Below, piece by piece: positions 50,515 through 59,724 of a DNA stretch of 64,000 nucleotides (positions are counted from its first letter, which is position 1; the number at the start of each line of letters is the position of its first letter). Below the pieces are notes generated by a model that was given only the letters and a program-made list of their open reading frames with translations, had not been told where the DNA came from and did not search any database. The stretch is from the NCBI RefSeq assembly GCF_041052385.1, contig NZ_CP163439.1, positions 6,933,001 through 6,997,000 on the forward strand, written 5' to 3'. The DNA comes from Streptomyces sp. R28. Its GTDB lineage: Bacteria; Actinomycetota; Actinomycetes; Streptomycetales; Streptomycetaceae. The position numbers and the translations under genes were made by a program.

Positions 50515-51885
50515 TCACGCCTCCGCCGCCGACTCCTCCTCGTCCGTCAGATCCTCCGGGAGGAACCCCGGCAGCCACTCCTCCAGTTCCTGGCGCAGTC
50601 GTACCGTCGCGCCCAGCTGGCACAGCACCCCGATGGTGCTCAACGTCACCCGGTGGATGAGCAGGTACGCCGGGGGCAGATTCAGCCGTTTGCCCAATTG
50701 GTGGGCAGGGGAGCGGGGGTCGGCCACACGGGCGGCCTGGCTGCGCATCCAGCCGCGGGTGAAGGTGAACTCGTCGACCTGCGCCGGTTCGATGATCGGC
50801 AGGAGGTAGTCGAGGACGGCGTCGGGGTCCAGGTCTATTGATTCCTTGACGAAGCCCTCGGTGCAGAGGAGTTCGTAGACGGCTTCCGCTTCGCCGTCCA
50901 GGGTCATGCGCAGGGAGTCGCCGATGGGGGTCGGCAGCCCGCCGGGGAGGCGGTCTACCGTGCCGAAGTCCAGGACGCCGAGCCGCCAGTCGTCCTCGCC
51001 GTCCGGGCCGCCCGGTAGGAGGCGAAAGTTGCCCGGGTGCGGGTCGGCGTGCAGGAGGCCGGTGCGGGCCGGGCCGGAGAAGAGGAAGCGGGCCAGCAGC
51101 TGGCCGGCGCGGTCGCGCTGCTCCTGGGTGCCGTCCGAGATCACCTCTGAGAGCGGGATGCCGTCGATCCACTCCGTGATCAGGACCTGCTCGCTCTGGT
51201 GGACCACCGCCGGCACGACGACGTCCGGATCGTCGGCGAATTCCTCCGCGTGCGCCTGCTGGGCCTGGGCCTCCAGGCCGTAGTCCAGCTCTTCGGAGAC
51301 CCGGTCCCTGAGTTCCGCGATCAGCGGCTTGATGTCCATGCCAGGAATCAGCGGACCCAACAGTCGGGCAAACCGGCTCAGTTGTGTCAGGTCGGACAGC
51401 AGGGCCTCGCCGGCTCCCGGGTACTGCACCTTGACCGCCACCTCACGGCCGTCGTGCCACACACCCCGGTGCACCTGGCCGATCGAGGCCGCCGCGGCGG
51501 GCTTGTCCTCGAACTCCAGGAACAGGTCGTGCCAGTCCTCGCCGAGCCGCTCCGCCAGCACCGTGTGCACGGTGCGCGTCGGCATCGGAGGTGCCGCCTC
51601 CTGCAGCTTGGTGAGCGCCGCGCGGTAGGGGCCGGCGATCTCCTCGGGCAGGGCGGACTCGAAGACGGACAGGGCCTGGCCGAACTTCATCGCGCCGCCC
51701 TTGAGCTCGCCGAGCACCTTGAACATCTGCTCGGCGGTGCGCTGCTGCAGCTCGCGCCCGACGATCTCCGCGGACTCGCCGACGATCCGCTTGCCGAGTC
51801 CCCAGGTCGCCCGCCCGGCGAAGCCGAGCGGGAGCGCGGCGAGCTTGGCGGTACGGGTGACCGCCTTGCGGGGAAGATCAGACAT
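50515..51885 (-). CDS. AarF/UbiB (ABC1) family atypical kinase
   Basis: 456 residues of the ABC1 kinase-like family. The N-terminal signature around LKGGAMKFGQALS (KxGQ motif), the Ala-rich nucleotide loop in PAAAASIGQVH and the lysine in EVAVKVQYPG are visible, then LLHADPHPGN and VLDFGTVDRL as catalytic loops. UbiB-type proteins support quinone and lipid metabolism as ATPases rather than protein kinases. ATG 51885 has GGAGGGC upstream and overlaps the stop of the ThiF-like gene by eight bases. Confidence 0.9.
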   Translation of the reverse strand: MSDLPRKAVTRTAKLAALPLGFAGRATWGLGKRIVGESAEIVGRELQQRTAEQMFKVLGELKGGAMKFGQALSVFESALPEEIAGPYRAALTKLQEAAPPMPTRTVHTVLAERLGEDWHDLFLEFEDKPAAAASIGQVHRGVWHDGREVAVKVQYPGAGEALLSDLTQLSRFARLLGPLIPGMDIKPLIAELRDRVSEELDYGLEAQAQQAHAEEFADDPDVVVPAVVHQSEQVLITEWIDGIPLSEVISDGTQEQRDRAGQLLARFLFSGPARTGLLHADPHPGNFRLLPGGPDGEDDWRLGVLDFGTVDRLPGGLPTPIGDSLRMTLDGEAEAVYELLCTEGFVKESIDLDPDAVLDYLLPIIEPAQVDEFTFTRGWMRSQAARVADPRSPAHQLGKRLNLPPAYLLIHRVTLSTIGVLCQLGATVRLRQELEEWLPGFLPEDLTDEEESAAEA

Positions 51886-53179
51886 GCGCCCTCCAGGTCC
51901 CAGCCAGCCGCTCTGCGTCTGCCTTACGGCGTAACTCCTTCGGCGGCCGTTGCTCCGCCATTGTCTCGTGTGAACCCTCCTCCTCGGAGGGGTGTTCTCC
52001 CTCACCTTTCTGCGTGGCGCCGCACGGGCATGCGGGATGTGCCCACACCGGCCGGGCGTGCCAGCTCAGACCAGGTAGGGACACCTCCCAGCGTGCACCC
52101 GCACTCGACGGAATCCGGCCGTCCAGGAAGGCCAGGGCGTGCGCGGCGGCCAACCCGGCGACCGTGGTGGCCAGCGTCAGATCGCAGGGCCGCACCTCGC
52201 GCGTCCTTCCCGAGCCCGAGCGCCACTGCGCGACCAGGCGGGGCCAGGCCGGGTCCCGATCGGTGCGCCCCTCGTTCAGGCAGCCCGCGCAGCCGGTCTC
52301 GCCGGGCAGGACGAGTGGGCCGAGAACCCCGGTTCCCTCCACGACGCCGGCGTACAGATGGGGCGTACCGGAAGCGATGAGGGGTTCGGCGGCGGACGGG
52401 GAGGGCGCGTGCACGGCGACGTCGTCCCGCGGGGCGATGATCACCAGGGAGTGGCCCGCGCCGCCCTCCCCGGGAGGTTCCTTGGGGCCGCGGCGCGGTG
52501 GGCGGTCCGGTGCCGAGCGGCGGGCGGCCCGTCGCGCGGCCTCGTCCCTGCGGTCGCCGACCGCCTCCCCGGGCAGCCCGCCCGGCGCCACGTCCCACGG
52601 CTCGACCCGGCCGACGTCGCGCACGTCGACCTCACCGACCCCCGCGCCCGACAGCAGGGAGGCCACCACCGCACCCACCCGTCCGGCCCCCCTCACCTGC
52701 ACGCGCAGTGAGCGGCGGGCGGCCAGGCGGTCGATCGCCTCGCCCGGCTCGGACACGGTCAGGGACAGAGAGGCCAGATCCGGGCGCAGCCGGTCCAGGA
52801 CCTCCTTCTTGCGGCGCAGGGCGTCGGCGGCCGGGCCGCCTCCCTTCGCGTCGTCGAGCAGTCCGGCCCGCGCCAGTCGCCGGACCAGCCCCTCGACATG
52901 CCCGTCCGGCAGATCCATGCGGCGGCCCTCTTCGCGCAGAAGCTCCAGTCCGCGGGTGCCGTTGAGCAGGTCGAGGAAGCTGCCCGTCGCCGTGTCCATC
53001 GGGCCCAGCGTCAGTGCGTGCGCCGGAGTCATCCCGAACTGCACGGTATTGAGATCCCGCCAGCCGCGCCTGAGCGCGGGCTTCACCACTGGAGCCAGCG
53101 GAACCGTCGTGTCCGCCGGACCTGCCCGATCTACCGGACCTGCTGAACCTGCCAGAACTGTCGAATCCGTCGCTTGCAT
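51878..53179 (-). CDS. ThiF/E1-like protein, degenerate, cyclodehydratase-like N-domain
   Basis: About 433 residues. The first half (VVKPALRRGWRDLNTVQFGM...) resembles the leader-binding winged-helix domain of azoline-forming cyclodehydratases. The second half has an E1-like Rossmann motif VRGAGRVGAVVASLL but lacks the Asp-Asn-Arg adenylation residues seen in MoeZ. Two Cys pairs (CAGC and CPCG) may hold zinc. No peptide precursor or cyclodehydratase partner was seen nearby. ATG 53179 is tentative; the frame stays open to 53437. Confidence 0.7.
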   Translation of the reverse strand: MQATDSTVLAGSAGPVDRAGPADTTVPLAPVVKPALRRGWRDLNTVQFGMTPAHALTLGPMDTATGSFLDLLNGTRGLELLREEGRRMDLPDGHVEGLVRRLARAGLLDDAKGGGPAADALRRKKEVLDRLRPDLASLSLTVSEPGEAIDRLAARRSLRVQVRGAGRVGAVVASLLSGAGVGEVDVRDVGRVEPWDVAPGGLPGEAVGDRRDEAARRAARRSAPDRPPRRGPKEPPGEGGAGHSLVIIAPRDDVAVHAPSPSAAEPLIASGTPHLYAGVVEGTGVLGPLVLPGETGCAGCLNEGRTDRDPAWPRLVAQWRSGSGRTREVRPCDLTLATTVAGLAAAHALAFLDGRIPSSAGARWEVSLPGLSWHARPVWAHPACPCGATQKGEGEHPSEEEGSHETMAEQRPPKELRRKADAERLAGTWRAHV

Positions 53180-53400
53180 GAACAGGCCCCCGTAGCCGTC
53201 GTGGAACGTCCCCGTGTGCCGGTGGAGCGCGGTCGTAGCTCCGCCGGCGACTGCCAGCATGCCCCGACGCGGCGCCGCGTGCCGAAAGTTGTCCACAGGC
53301 GGTGGATATTCGTCGTACAAATCAAACGCATGGTGGGGGATCGGCATCGAACCGTCCCGGAGTCGGGACTTCCCCCATGTGCAGCGGGTAACGTCGGGGC

Positions 53401-53997
53401 GTGTCCGCCGACCCACTGCACCGTGCCGGAACGCCACAGCGCAGTACGACGAGCCCGCCGACGAGCGGCTCGGGGGCGAGCGCGATCGAGGTCCGCAGGA
53501 GTGCCCGGCGCCGCCGGACGGTCTCGGCGTACCGCGAGGGCGATCGCACCGTCGTGCTCATCCCCGCCCGGATGTCCGAGGCCGAGGAGCAGCGCTGGGT
53601 CAACGTCATGCTCGACAAGCTGGCCGCCCAGGAGAGCAAGCAGGTCCTCGGCGACGTCGAACTGGCAGAGCGCGCCGAGCAGCTGTCGGCCCAGTACTTC
53701 GACGGCCGTGCCCGGCCCAGTTCGGTCCGCTGGGTCACCAATCAGAACACACGCTGGGGCTCGTGCACCCCGGCCGAGGGCAGTATCCGTCTTTCGCATC
53801 GCCTGCAGGGCATGCCCGAGTACGTCGTCGACTACGTCCTCCTGCACGAGCTCGCGCATCTTCTGGTGCCCGGACACGGGCCCCGCTTCTGGCGGCTGCT
53901 GGAGGGCTATCCCCGCACCGAGCGGGCGAAGGGTTACCTGGAAGGGGTGGTTGCCGCCGAGCGATTGCCCCATGTGCCCGGCGTGCGCGGCGAGTGA
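53401..53997 (+). CDS. YgjP-like M48-type metallopeptidase
   Basis: 198 residues. The zinc motif HELAHLLVPGHGPRFW (near 150-165) gives two ligands, the catalytic Glu and a third His. The preceding RWVTNQNTRWGSC is the signature of YgjP/SprT-like proteins. It is cytoplasmic. The GTG at 53401 lies six bases after TAACGT, so it may be leaderless. It diverges from the ThiF-like gene, and the two may share a control region at 53180-53400. Confidence 0.85.
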   Translation: MSADPLHRAGTPQRSTTSPPTSGSGASAIEVRRSARRRRTVSAYREGDRTVVLIPARMSEAEEQRWVNVMLDKLAAQESKQVLGDVELAERAEQLSAQYFDGRARPSSVRWVTNQNTRWGSCTPAEGSIRLSHRLQGMPEYVVDYVLLHELAHLLVPGHGPRFWRLLEGYPRTERAKGYLEGVVAAERLPHVPGVRGE

Positions 53998-54153
53998 CCG
54001 CTCTTTGAGGCGACGCCCCCCCCGGAGGCAGTACTTCCGGTACGTCTGGGCGGGGGTTGTGTACCGGGTCTGTACCGGCTTCGTCCGATGTCGGAGTTAG
54101 CCGTTAGCCTGGCGCGACGCATTCACATTCGGGATGGGGGACGGTCGTTACGC

Positions 54154-55911
54154 ATGGCCAGGGAATTCCAACGCGGCCACAAGGCCAGGATCAGTGACCT
54201 CACCGCGGGCACGGATCTGTACGTAGGTGTGCAGATCTCGGCCCCAGGGCTGACCTTCGACATCAGCTGCTTCGGTCTCGACGCCGATGAACGGCTCTCG
54301 GACGACCGCTACTTCGTCTTCTTCAACCAGCCGAAGTCCCCCGAGGAGTCCATCCAGCTCCTCGGCACCCAGGCCGGCGACACGGAGTCCTTCCGGGTCA
54401 CGCTCGACAAGATCCCCCCGCAGATCCACAAGCTGTCCTTCACGGCGACGATCGACGGCGCCGGACAGATGTCGCAGATCGCCCCCGGATACGTCCGGAT
54501 CGTCGCCGGCGGCGAAGAAGTGGCCCGCTACTCCTTCAACGGCTCCGAGTTCTCCACCGAACGCGCCGTGATGCTGGGCGACTTCTACCTCAAGGACGTC
54601 TGGCGGTTCGCGGCCGTCGGGCAGGGCTTCGACGGCGGCCTGGATGCGCTGCTGAGGAACTTCGGCGGCGAGGTCGCCGAGGAGGAGACGCCCCCCGCCC
54701 CGCCGCAGCCCCAGCAGCCTCAGTCGGGTGCGGCTCCGGGCTTCGCGCCGCCCGCGTTCGGCGCCCCGGCCGCCGCGGCAGCGGCTCCTGCGCCCGCTCC
54801 GGTTCCCGCGCCTGCTCCGGCCCCCGCACCGCAGCCCGCCGCCCAGGGTTTCGCTCCCCCACCCGGGTCCACGCCGCCGCCCCCGGCCCCCGCGCCTTCG
54901 GTGCACGCCCAGCCCACCATCGTCGCGCCCATGACGCCGCCCGGCGGCGCTCCGCCGCCCCCCGCCCCGGCGCCCGCGCCCTACGGCCAGCCGGCTCAGC
55001 AGCCGCCCTACGGCCAGCCCGGGCAGCAGGCCCCGTACGGCCAGGCTCCCGCTCCGACCGCCCCGCCGCCCCCCGGCTACGCCCAGCCCCATGCCCCGCA
55101 GGCACCGCCTCCGCCGCCCGGTTACGGCCAGCCGACCCCGCCTCCGGGCTACGGCCAGCAGCCCCCCTACGGGCAGGTCCCGGGCCAGCAGGCGCCGTAC
55201 GGAGCCCCGCAGGGCGCACCCCAAGGTGTTCCTCAAGGCGCACCCCAGGGCCCCGGCGTGGCCGCGGCGCTCCAGCAGTTCAAGGAGACGCCCACCGGCC
55301 AGCGCTGGACGCAGCAGAACAAGAAGATGGTCCGCGTCGACCTCGGCATCGGCGGTCACCCCGTGCTGGCCCGGCAGGGCAGCATGGTGCTCTATCAGGG
55401 CAAGGTCGACTTCAGTTACAAGGGCGCCGGATTCGCCGGCCGGATCGTGGGCAACGCGACCGGCCAGGAGATGCAGCTGATGCGCTGTACCGGCCAGGGC
55501 CAGGTGTTCCTCGCCGAGAACTCCACGATGCTGCACCCCATCGAGCTCCAGGGCGACGGCATCTGTGTCTCCGCGGAGAACGTCCTCGCCTTCGACGAGA
55601 GCCTCCAGTACGAGGTCCGCCGCATCGAGGGACACGGCATTCCCGGCGGCGCGCTGTTCACGATGCAGTTCACGGGCACCGGCACGATCGTCGTCAAGAC
55701 GCACGGTACGCCCGTGGTGCTGCCGGTCACGCCCACGACGTTCGCCGACGCCAACGCCGTGGTCGCCTGGTCCTCCGCCGCCCAGGTGGTCGTCTCCAGC
55801 CAGGTGCGGATGCGCCGCAACGCCTACCCCGGTGACACCGGCGAGAGCGTGAACCTCCAGTTCCGCGCGGCGCCCGGCAACTTCATCGTCGTCCAGCCGT
55901 ACGAGATCTGA
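54154..55911 (+). CDS. TerD domain fused to AIM24 domain by a Pro/Gln linker
   Basis: 585 residues. The TerD (tellurite/stress) domain covers about 1-185, with LYVGVQISAPGLTFDIS, DDRYFVFFNQPKSP and YSFNGSEFSTERAV, including the acidic Ca-binding positions. A 190-residue linker is almost only Pro, Ala, Gln, Gly and Tyr (GYGQP-type repeats). The AIM24 domain (about 375-585) has GHPVLARQGSMVLYQGKVDF and ends VQPYEI. ATG 54154 follows GGGGGACGG. TerD proteins act in membrane stress complexes. A weak match to the damage promoter motif lies at 54088-54110. Confidence 0.88.
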   Translation: MAREFQRGHKARISDLTAGTDLYVGVQISAPGLTFDISCFGLDADERLSDDRYFVFFNQPKSPEESIQLLGTQAGDTESFRVTLDKIPPQIHKLSFTATIDGAGQMSQIAPGYVRIVAGGEEVARYSFNGSEFSTERAVMLGDFYLKDVWRFAAVGQGFDGGLDALLRNFGGEVAEEETPPAPPQPQQPQSGAAPGFAPPAFGAPAAAAAAPAPAPVPAPAPAPAPQPAAQGFAPPPGSTPPPPAPAPSVHAQPTIVAPMTPPGGAPPPPAPAPAPYGQPAQQPPYGQPGQQAPYGQAPAPTAPPPPGYAQPHAPQAPPPPPGYGQPTPPPGYGQQPPYGQVPGQQAPYGAPQGAPQGVPQGAPQGPGVAAALQQFKETPTGQRWTQQNKKMVRVDLGIGGHPVLARQGSMVLYQGKVDFSYKGAGFAGRIVGNATGQEMQLMRCTGQGQVFLAENSTMLHPIELQGDGICVSAENVLAFDESLQYEVRRIEGHGIPGGALFTMQFTGTGTIVVKTHGTPVVLPVTPTTFADANAVVAWSSAAQVVVSSQVRMRRNAYPGDTGESVNLQFRAAPGNFIVVQPYEI

Positions 55912-55922
55912 GGGAGTCCGTC

Positions 55923-56603
55923 ATGAACCAGCCACTCGCGGGCTTCGCTCCCGCACCCGTCACCGCCCGCATGGAGAACCACGGCAACCACATGGCGAAG
56001 GTCGCCATGCAGACCGGGAACGACCTCTTCGCGCGCGTGGGCTCGATGGTCGCGTACGAGGGCTTCGTCCAGTACGAGCCCAACCCGCCGGCCGTGCGCC
56101 AGATCGCCAAGGACTGGATGACCGGCGAGGGCGCGCCCCTGATGAAGTGCTCCGGCGACGGACTGCTCTACCTCGCCGACTACGGCGCCAACGTCGTCGT
56201 CATCAACCTCAACGGCGACGGCATCTCCGTCAACGCCACCAACCTGCTCGCCTTCGACGCCCATCTGACGTGGGGCGTCGAGCGCGTGAAGGGCCTGGCG
56301 AAGTTCGCCGGGCAGGGCCTGTGGAACACCAAGATCTCCGGGCAGGGCTGGGTCGCGCTGACCTCCCGGGGCAAGCCCATCGTCGTCGACTGCGGCGGCG
56401 GCGAGGACGAGACGTACGTCGACCCGGACGCGCTCGTCGCCTGGTCGCCGAACCTCAAGGTCAAGGGCAAGCGCAGCTTCAAGGCGCAGTCGCTCATCGG
56501 CCGGGGCAGTGGCGAGGCCTACCAGATGGCCTTCTCCGGCCAGGGCATCGTCGTCGTCCAGCCCAGCGAGGACAGCACCGACCGTCTCCGGGTCCGGGGC
56601 TGA
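55923..56603 (+). CDS. AIM24 family protein
   Basis: 226 residues of a single AIM24 beta-sandwich domain (NDLFARVGSMVAYEGFVQY, GVERVKGLAKFAGQGLWN, FSGQGIVVVQPSE). The family is named from a mitochondrial protein; bacterial members often sit with Ter genes. It starts 11 bases after the TerD-AIM24 stop with GAGGGAG upstream, so it is in the same operon. Confidence 0.88.
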   Translation: MNQPLAGFAPAPVTARMENHGNHMAKVAMQTGNDLFARVGSMVAYEGFVQYEPNPPAVRQIAKDWMTGEGAPLMKCSGDGLLYLADYGANVVVINLNGDGISVNATNLLAFDAHLTWGVERVKGLAKFAGQGLWNTKISGQGWVALTSRGKPIVVDCGGGEDETYVDPDALVAWSPNLKVKGKRSFKAQSLIGRGSGEAYQMAFSGQGIVVVQPSEDSTDRLRVRG

Positions 56604-56620
56604 GGGGGAGCCAGAACGCC

Positions 56621-57376
56621 ATGCAGAGTCCACTTTTCGCCTACAACGACCAGCAGACCCAAGACCGCTGGAGCCTGCAGAACAAGCAGATGCTCCGCGT
56701 CACCCTGGAGGGCCACGACGACATCCTCGCCCGCAAGGGCACGATGGTCGCCTACCAGGGCCTGGTCGAGTTCGACGCCGAGTACCAGAGCAACCAGCAG
56801 GGACGTGCGCGTGCGCACACCGGCGAGGGCCTCGACCTCATGCGCTGCCACGGGCAGGGCACGGTCTACCTCGCCAACCTCAAGCAGCACGTCCACGTGG
56901 TGGAGGTGGAGCAGGACGGGCTGACCGTCGACAGCAGCTATGTGCTGGCGATGGACTCCTCCCTGCATCACGAGGTCATCGCCGTGGACAGCCTCTACGG
57001 CATCTCCGGCTCCGGGAAGTACCAGCTCAACATCACCGGGCGCGGCAAGGTCGCCCTGATGACCTCGGGCATGCCGCTGATGCTGCAGGTGACGCCCGAC
57101 AAGTACGTCAACTGTGACGCCGACGCGATCGTCGCCTGGTCGACGAGCCTGCGCGTCCAGATGCAGGCCCAGACGCACTCCTCCGGAGTGTGGCGGCGCC
57201 GCGGCAGCACCGGTGAGGGCTGGGAGCTCAGCTTCATGGGCAGCGGTTACGCGATCGTCCAGCCCAGCGAGCTGCTGCCACCGCAGAACGCCCAGATCGG
57301 CTCGGGCCTCGCCGCGCAGTACGGCATGGGGCAGCAGGGGGCCCGGGGGCAGAACCAGGGCAACGTCTGGAGCTGA
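56621..57376 (+). CDS. AIM24 family protein, second copy
   Basis: 251 residues, MQSPLFAYNDQQTQDRWS, then one AIM24 domain with DDILARKGTMVAYQGLVEF and GYAIVQPSEL. The C-terminal tail is Gln/Gly-rich (GMGQQGARGQNQGN). ATG 56621 follows GAGGGGGAG. Third gene of the TerD/AIM24 operon; the three AIM24 domains are clearly related to each other. Confidence 0.88.
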   Translation: MQSPLFAYNDQQTQDRWSLQNKQMLRVTLEGHDDILARKGTMVAYQGLVEFDAEYQSNQQGRARAHTGEGLDLMRCHGQGTVYLANLKQHVHVVEVEQDGLTVDSSYVLAMDSSLHHEVIAVDSLYGISGSGKYQLNITGRGKVALMTSGMPLMLQVTPDKYVNCDADAIVAWSTSLRVQMQAQTHSSGVWRRRGSTGEGWELSFMGSGYAIVQPSELLPPQNAQIGSGLAAQYGMGQQGARGQNQGNVWS

Positions 57377-57419
57377 TCGCTCCGCGGGCAGGGCCGCAAG
57401 CCGCATGCGGGTCGTGTGC

Positions 57420-57490
57420 GGCTGGTCGCGCCCACGCGGCGGAGCCGCAGATCAGACACGGCCCCGCGCCCCTTCCGGGGCCGCGGCCAC
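57420..57490. repeat. Dispersed streptomycete intergenic repeat, copy 2
   Basis: Same 30-base block as 1445-1474, followed by GACACGGCCCCGCGCCCCTTCCGGGG. It follows the AIM24 operon and probably terminates it. Confidence 0.6.
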
Positions 57491-57515
57491 TGCCCGGAGA
57501 TGGGTAACCGGACTT

Positions 57516-57554
57516 GGGTAAGGGGCGACTGCCTAGAGCGGCCGTCCCTTACCC
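57516..57554 (-). terminator. Terminator of the Nudix/metalloprotease unit
   Basis: GGGTAAGGG (57516-57524) and CCCTTACCC (57546-57554), a 9-bp stem directly beyond the Nudix stop on the minus strand. Confidence 0.6.
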
Positions 57555-57559
57555 ATGCC

Positions 57560-58087
57560 TCAAGCTGCGAGCCTCGCCCGCGTCGCCTCCAGCAGCCGTA
57601 CGACCGACTCGTCGGCCACCTCCGGCACCTCGTCGTAGGCGAACCAGCGCACGTCCAGCGACTCCTCGCTGACCGCGTGCTCGGCGTCCCGCGGCGCCAG
57701 GACCGCGTACTGGACGTCGAAGTGACAGTGGCACGGTGGCGGGATCGGATGCCGGTCGAGGAGCACCGGGCCGCCCGGCAGCAGCGTCAGGCCCGCGACG
57801 CCGGACTCCTCCGTGGCCTCGCGCAGAGCCGCCGCCTCGAGGGAGGCGTCCGTCGGCTCGCAGTGGCCGCCCATCTGCAGCCACATGCGCAGCTTCTTGT
57901 GCAGAGTGAGCAGCACGCGCCCGCGCGCGGGGTCGATCACGAGGGCGCTGGCCGTGATGTGGCCGTCCCCGCAGGCCTTCCACAGGCCGTCCGGGTGGGT
58001 GTCCAGATGCTCCAGGTAGGCCTGGCGCAAATCTTCCTGGTCCTCGTACCCCTTCAGTACGAGGACCGCGTCGTCGTACAGGCTCAC
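57560..58087 (-). CDS. Nudix hydrolase
   Basis: 175 residues. The Nudix region reads GGHCEP...AALREATEESGV (near 80-104), a box with one residue more than the strict consensus, so it may act on a non-standard substrate. It follows a conserved HTDPDGLWKACGDGHIT-like entry segment and carries HCHFDVQYAVLAP. The GTG at 58087 overlaps the zinc-metalloprotease stop by four bases (GTGA), so the two are coupled. Confidence 0.85.
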   Translation of the reverse strand: MSLYDDAVLVLKGYEDQEDLRQAYLEHLDTHPDGLWKACGDGHITASALVIDPARGRVLLTLHKKLRMWLQMGGHCEPTDASLEAAALREATEESGVAGLTLLPGGPVLLDRHPIPPPCHCHFDVQYAVLAPRDAEHAVSEESLDVRWFAYDEVPEVADESVVRLLEATRARLAA

Positions 58088-59532
58088 TCGGTGCCGTCGC
58101 CCTTGTCGTCGCCCTTGTCGTCGTCCTTCTTCAGGTCCGGCTTCCCGGTGGAGCCGCCCGCCGCCTCGCCGAGCATCTTGTCCAGCTCGGAGAAGTCGAT
58201 CTGCTCGCGGTGCACGAAGCCGTCCGGGTCGTCCAGGTCGGTGGCCGTTGGCAGCATGTCCGGGTGGGCCCACAGCGCGTCCCGGCCGTCGACACCGCGC
58301 GCGTCGGTGAGCGAGGCCCACAGACGGGAGGCGTCGCGCAGGCGGCGCGGGCGCAGCTCCAGGCCGATCAGCGTGGCGAACGTCTGCTCCGCCGGACCGC
58401 CCGAGGCGCGGCGGCGGCGCAGCGTCTCGCGCAGGGCGTCCGCGGACGACAGGCGCGGCTTGGCGGCGGCGTGCACCACCGCGTCCACCCAGCCCTCGAC
58501 GAGCGCCAGAGCGGTCTCCAGGCGGGCCAGGGCCGCCTTCTGCTCCGGCGTGTCCTCCGGCTGGAACATGCCCTGCTGCAGAGCGTCCTGCAGCTGCTCC
58601 GGGTTCTGCGGGTCGAACTGGCCGACCACGTCCTCCAGCTTGGCCGTGTCGACCTTGATCCCGCGCGCGTAGCCGTCGACCGCGCCGAACAGGTGCGAGC
58701 GCAGCCACGGCACGTGCGCGAACAGGCGCTGGTGGGCCGCCTCGCGCAGGGCGAGATACAGCCGCACCTCCTCCTTGGGCACGCCCAGGTCCTTGCCGAA
58801 CGTCTCGATGTTCACCGGCAGCAGCGCGGCCTTGCCGGCAGGGCCGAGCGGCAGGCCGATGTCGGTGGAGCCGACGACCTCGCCCGCGAGCACACCGACG
58901 GCCTGCCCGATCTGCGTGCCGAACATGGCGCCGCCCATCGAGCGCATCATGCCGATCAGCGGGCCGGCCATGGCCTGCATCTCCTCCGGCAGGACGTCGC
59001 CCATGGCGGTGCCGACGCGCTCGGCGACCGGGTCGACGAGTTCCTTCCAGGCCGGCAGGGTCGCCTCGACCCACTCCGCGCGGGACCACGCCACCGCGGA
59101 GCCCGCGCCGGACGGCAGGGACGTCGCGTCGTCGAGCCACAGGTCGGCCAGACGGACGGCTTCCTCGACGGCGGTGCGCTCGGCGGGGCCGACGCTCGCG
59201 TCCTTGGTGCCGTCCGCGGTGCCCTGGGAGACCGTCTGGCGGGCGATCTGCTTGGCCATGTCCCAGTTCACGGGGCCGCCCTCATAGGAGAGCATCTGCC
59301 CCAGTTGCTGGAACGCGGCGCCCAGGTCGGAGGGGTTCAGCGAACCGAACATGGCAGCGAACGGATTGTCCGCGCCGGGGCCGCCAAAGCCCCCGGCACC
59401 GGGCAGCCCGCCGAAACCGAACGGGTTGGCCGGACCCTGACCACCACCGCTCTGCTGGTCCTTCTTCTTGCCCTCGTCGCCGTCGTCCGGCTCCTCCGGC
59501 GGAAGGCCGAATCCGAATGGGGTGTCACTCAC
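58084..59532 (-). CDS. Zinc-dependent metalloprotease-like protein (DUF2342 type)
   Basis: 482 residues, starting with a disordered Gly/Asp-rich region (FGFGLPPEEPDDGDEGKKK). The conserved core has GTQIGQAVGVLAGEVVGSTD, LREAAHQRLFAHVPWLRSHL (helix with likely metal ligands) and EGWVDAVVHAAA. The tail is Lys/Asp-rich. The family is annotated as a zinc-dependent metalloprotease or hydrolase. GTG 59532 follows GAGGAATCC. Cytoplasmic; coupled to the Nudix gene. Confidence 0.85.
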   Translation of the reverse strand: MSDTPFGFGLPPEEPDDGDEGKKKDQQSGGGQGPANPFGFGGLPGAGGFGGPGADNPFAAMFGSLNPSDLGAAFQQLGQMLSYEGGPVNWDMAKQIARQTVSQGTADGTKDASVGPAERTAVEEAVRLADLWLDDATSLPSGAGSAVAWSRAEWVEATLPAWKELVDPVAERVGTAMGDVLPEEMQAMAGPLIGMMRSMGGAMFGTQIGQAVGVLAGEVVGSTDIGLPLGPAGKAALLPVNIETFGKDLGVPKEEVRLYLALREAAHQRLFAHVPWLRSHLFGAVDGYARGIKVDTAKLEDVVGQFDPQNPEQLQDALQQGMFQPEDTPEQKAALARLETALALVEGWVDAVVHAAAKPRLSSADALRETLRRRRASGGPAEQTFATLIGLELRPRRLRDASRLWASLTDARGVDGRDALWAHPDMLPTATDLDDPDGFVHREQIDFSELDKMLGEAAGGSTGKPDLKKDDDKGDDKGDGTE

Positions 59533-59724
59533 GGGATTCCTCGGCTGGTAAGGCCGCCGGTTGGCACCGGCGGCGCGGCTGCCCGATAACACCACCCAGC
59601 GTAGACACCACGAGCCGATCGGGCCTCGGTGCTTCGCCGACTCTTGGCCTGCGGCAGGATGGATGCCACCTGGTACGGACGCGTCACTCGCGTTCCTACT
59701 GAAGACAACCGCTGGAGACGCCCG

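Noticed and set aside
54088..54110. Damage-type promoter before TerD-AIM24
   Set aside because: Two mismatches in the nine-base element (ATGTCGGAG); kept only as a weak hint.
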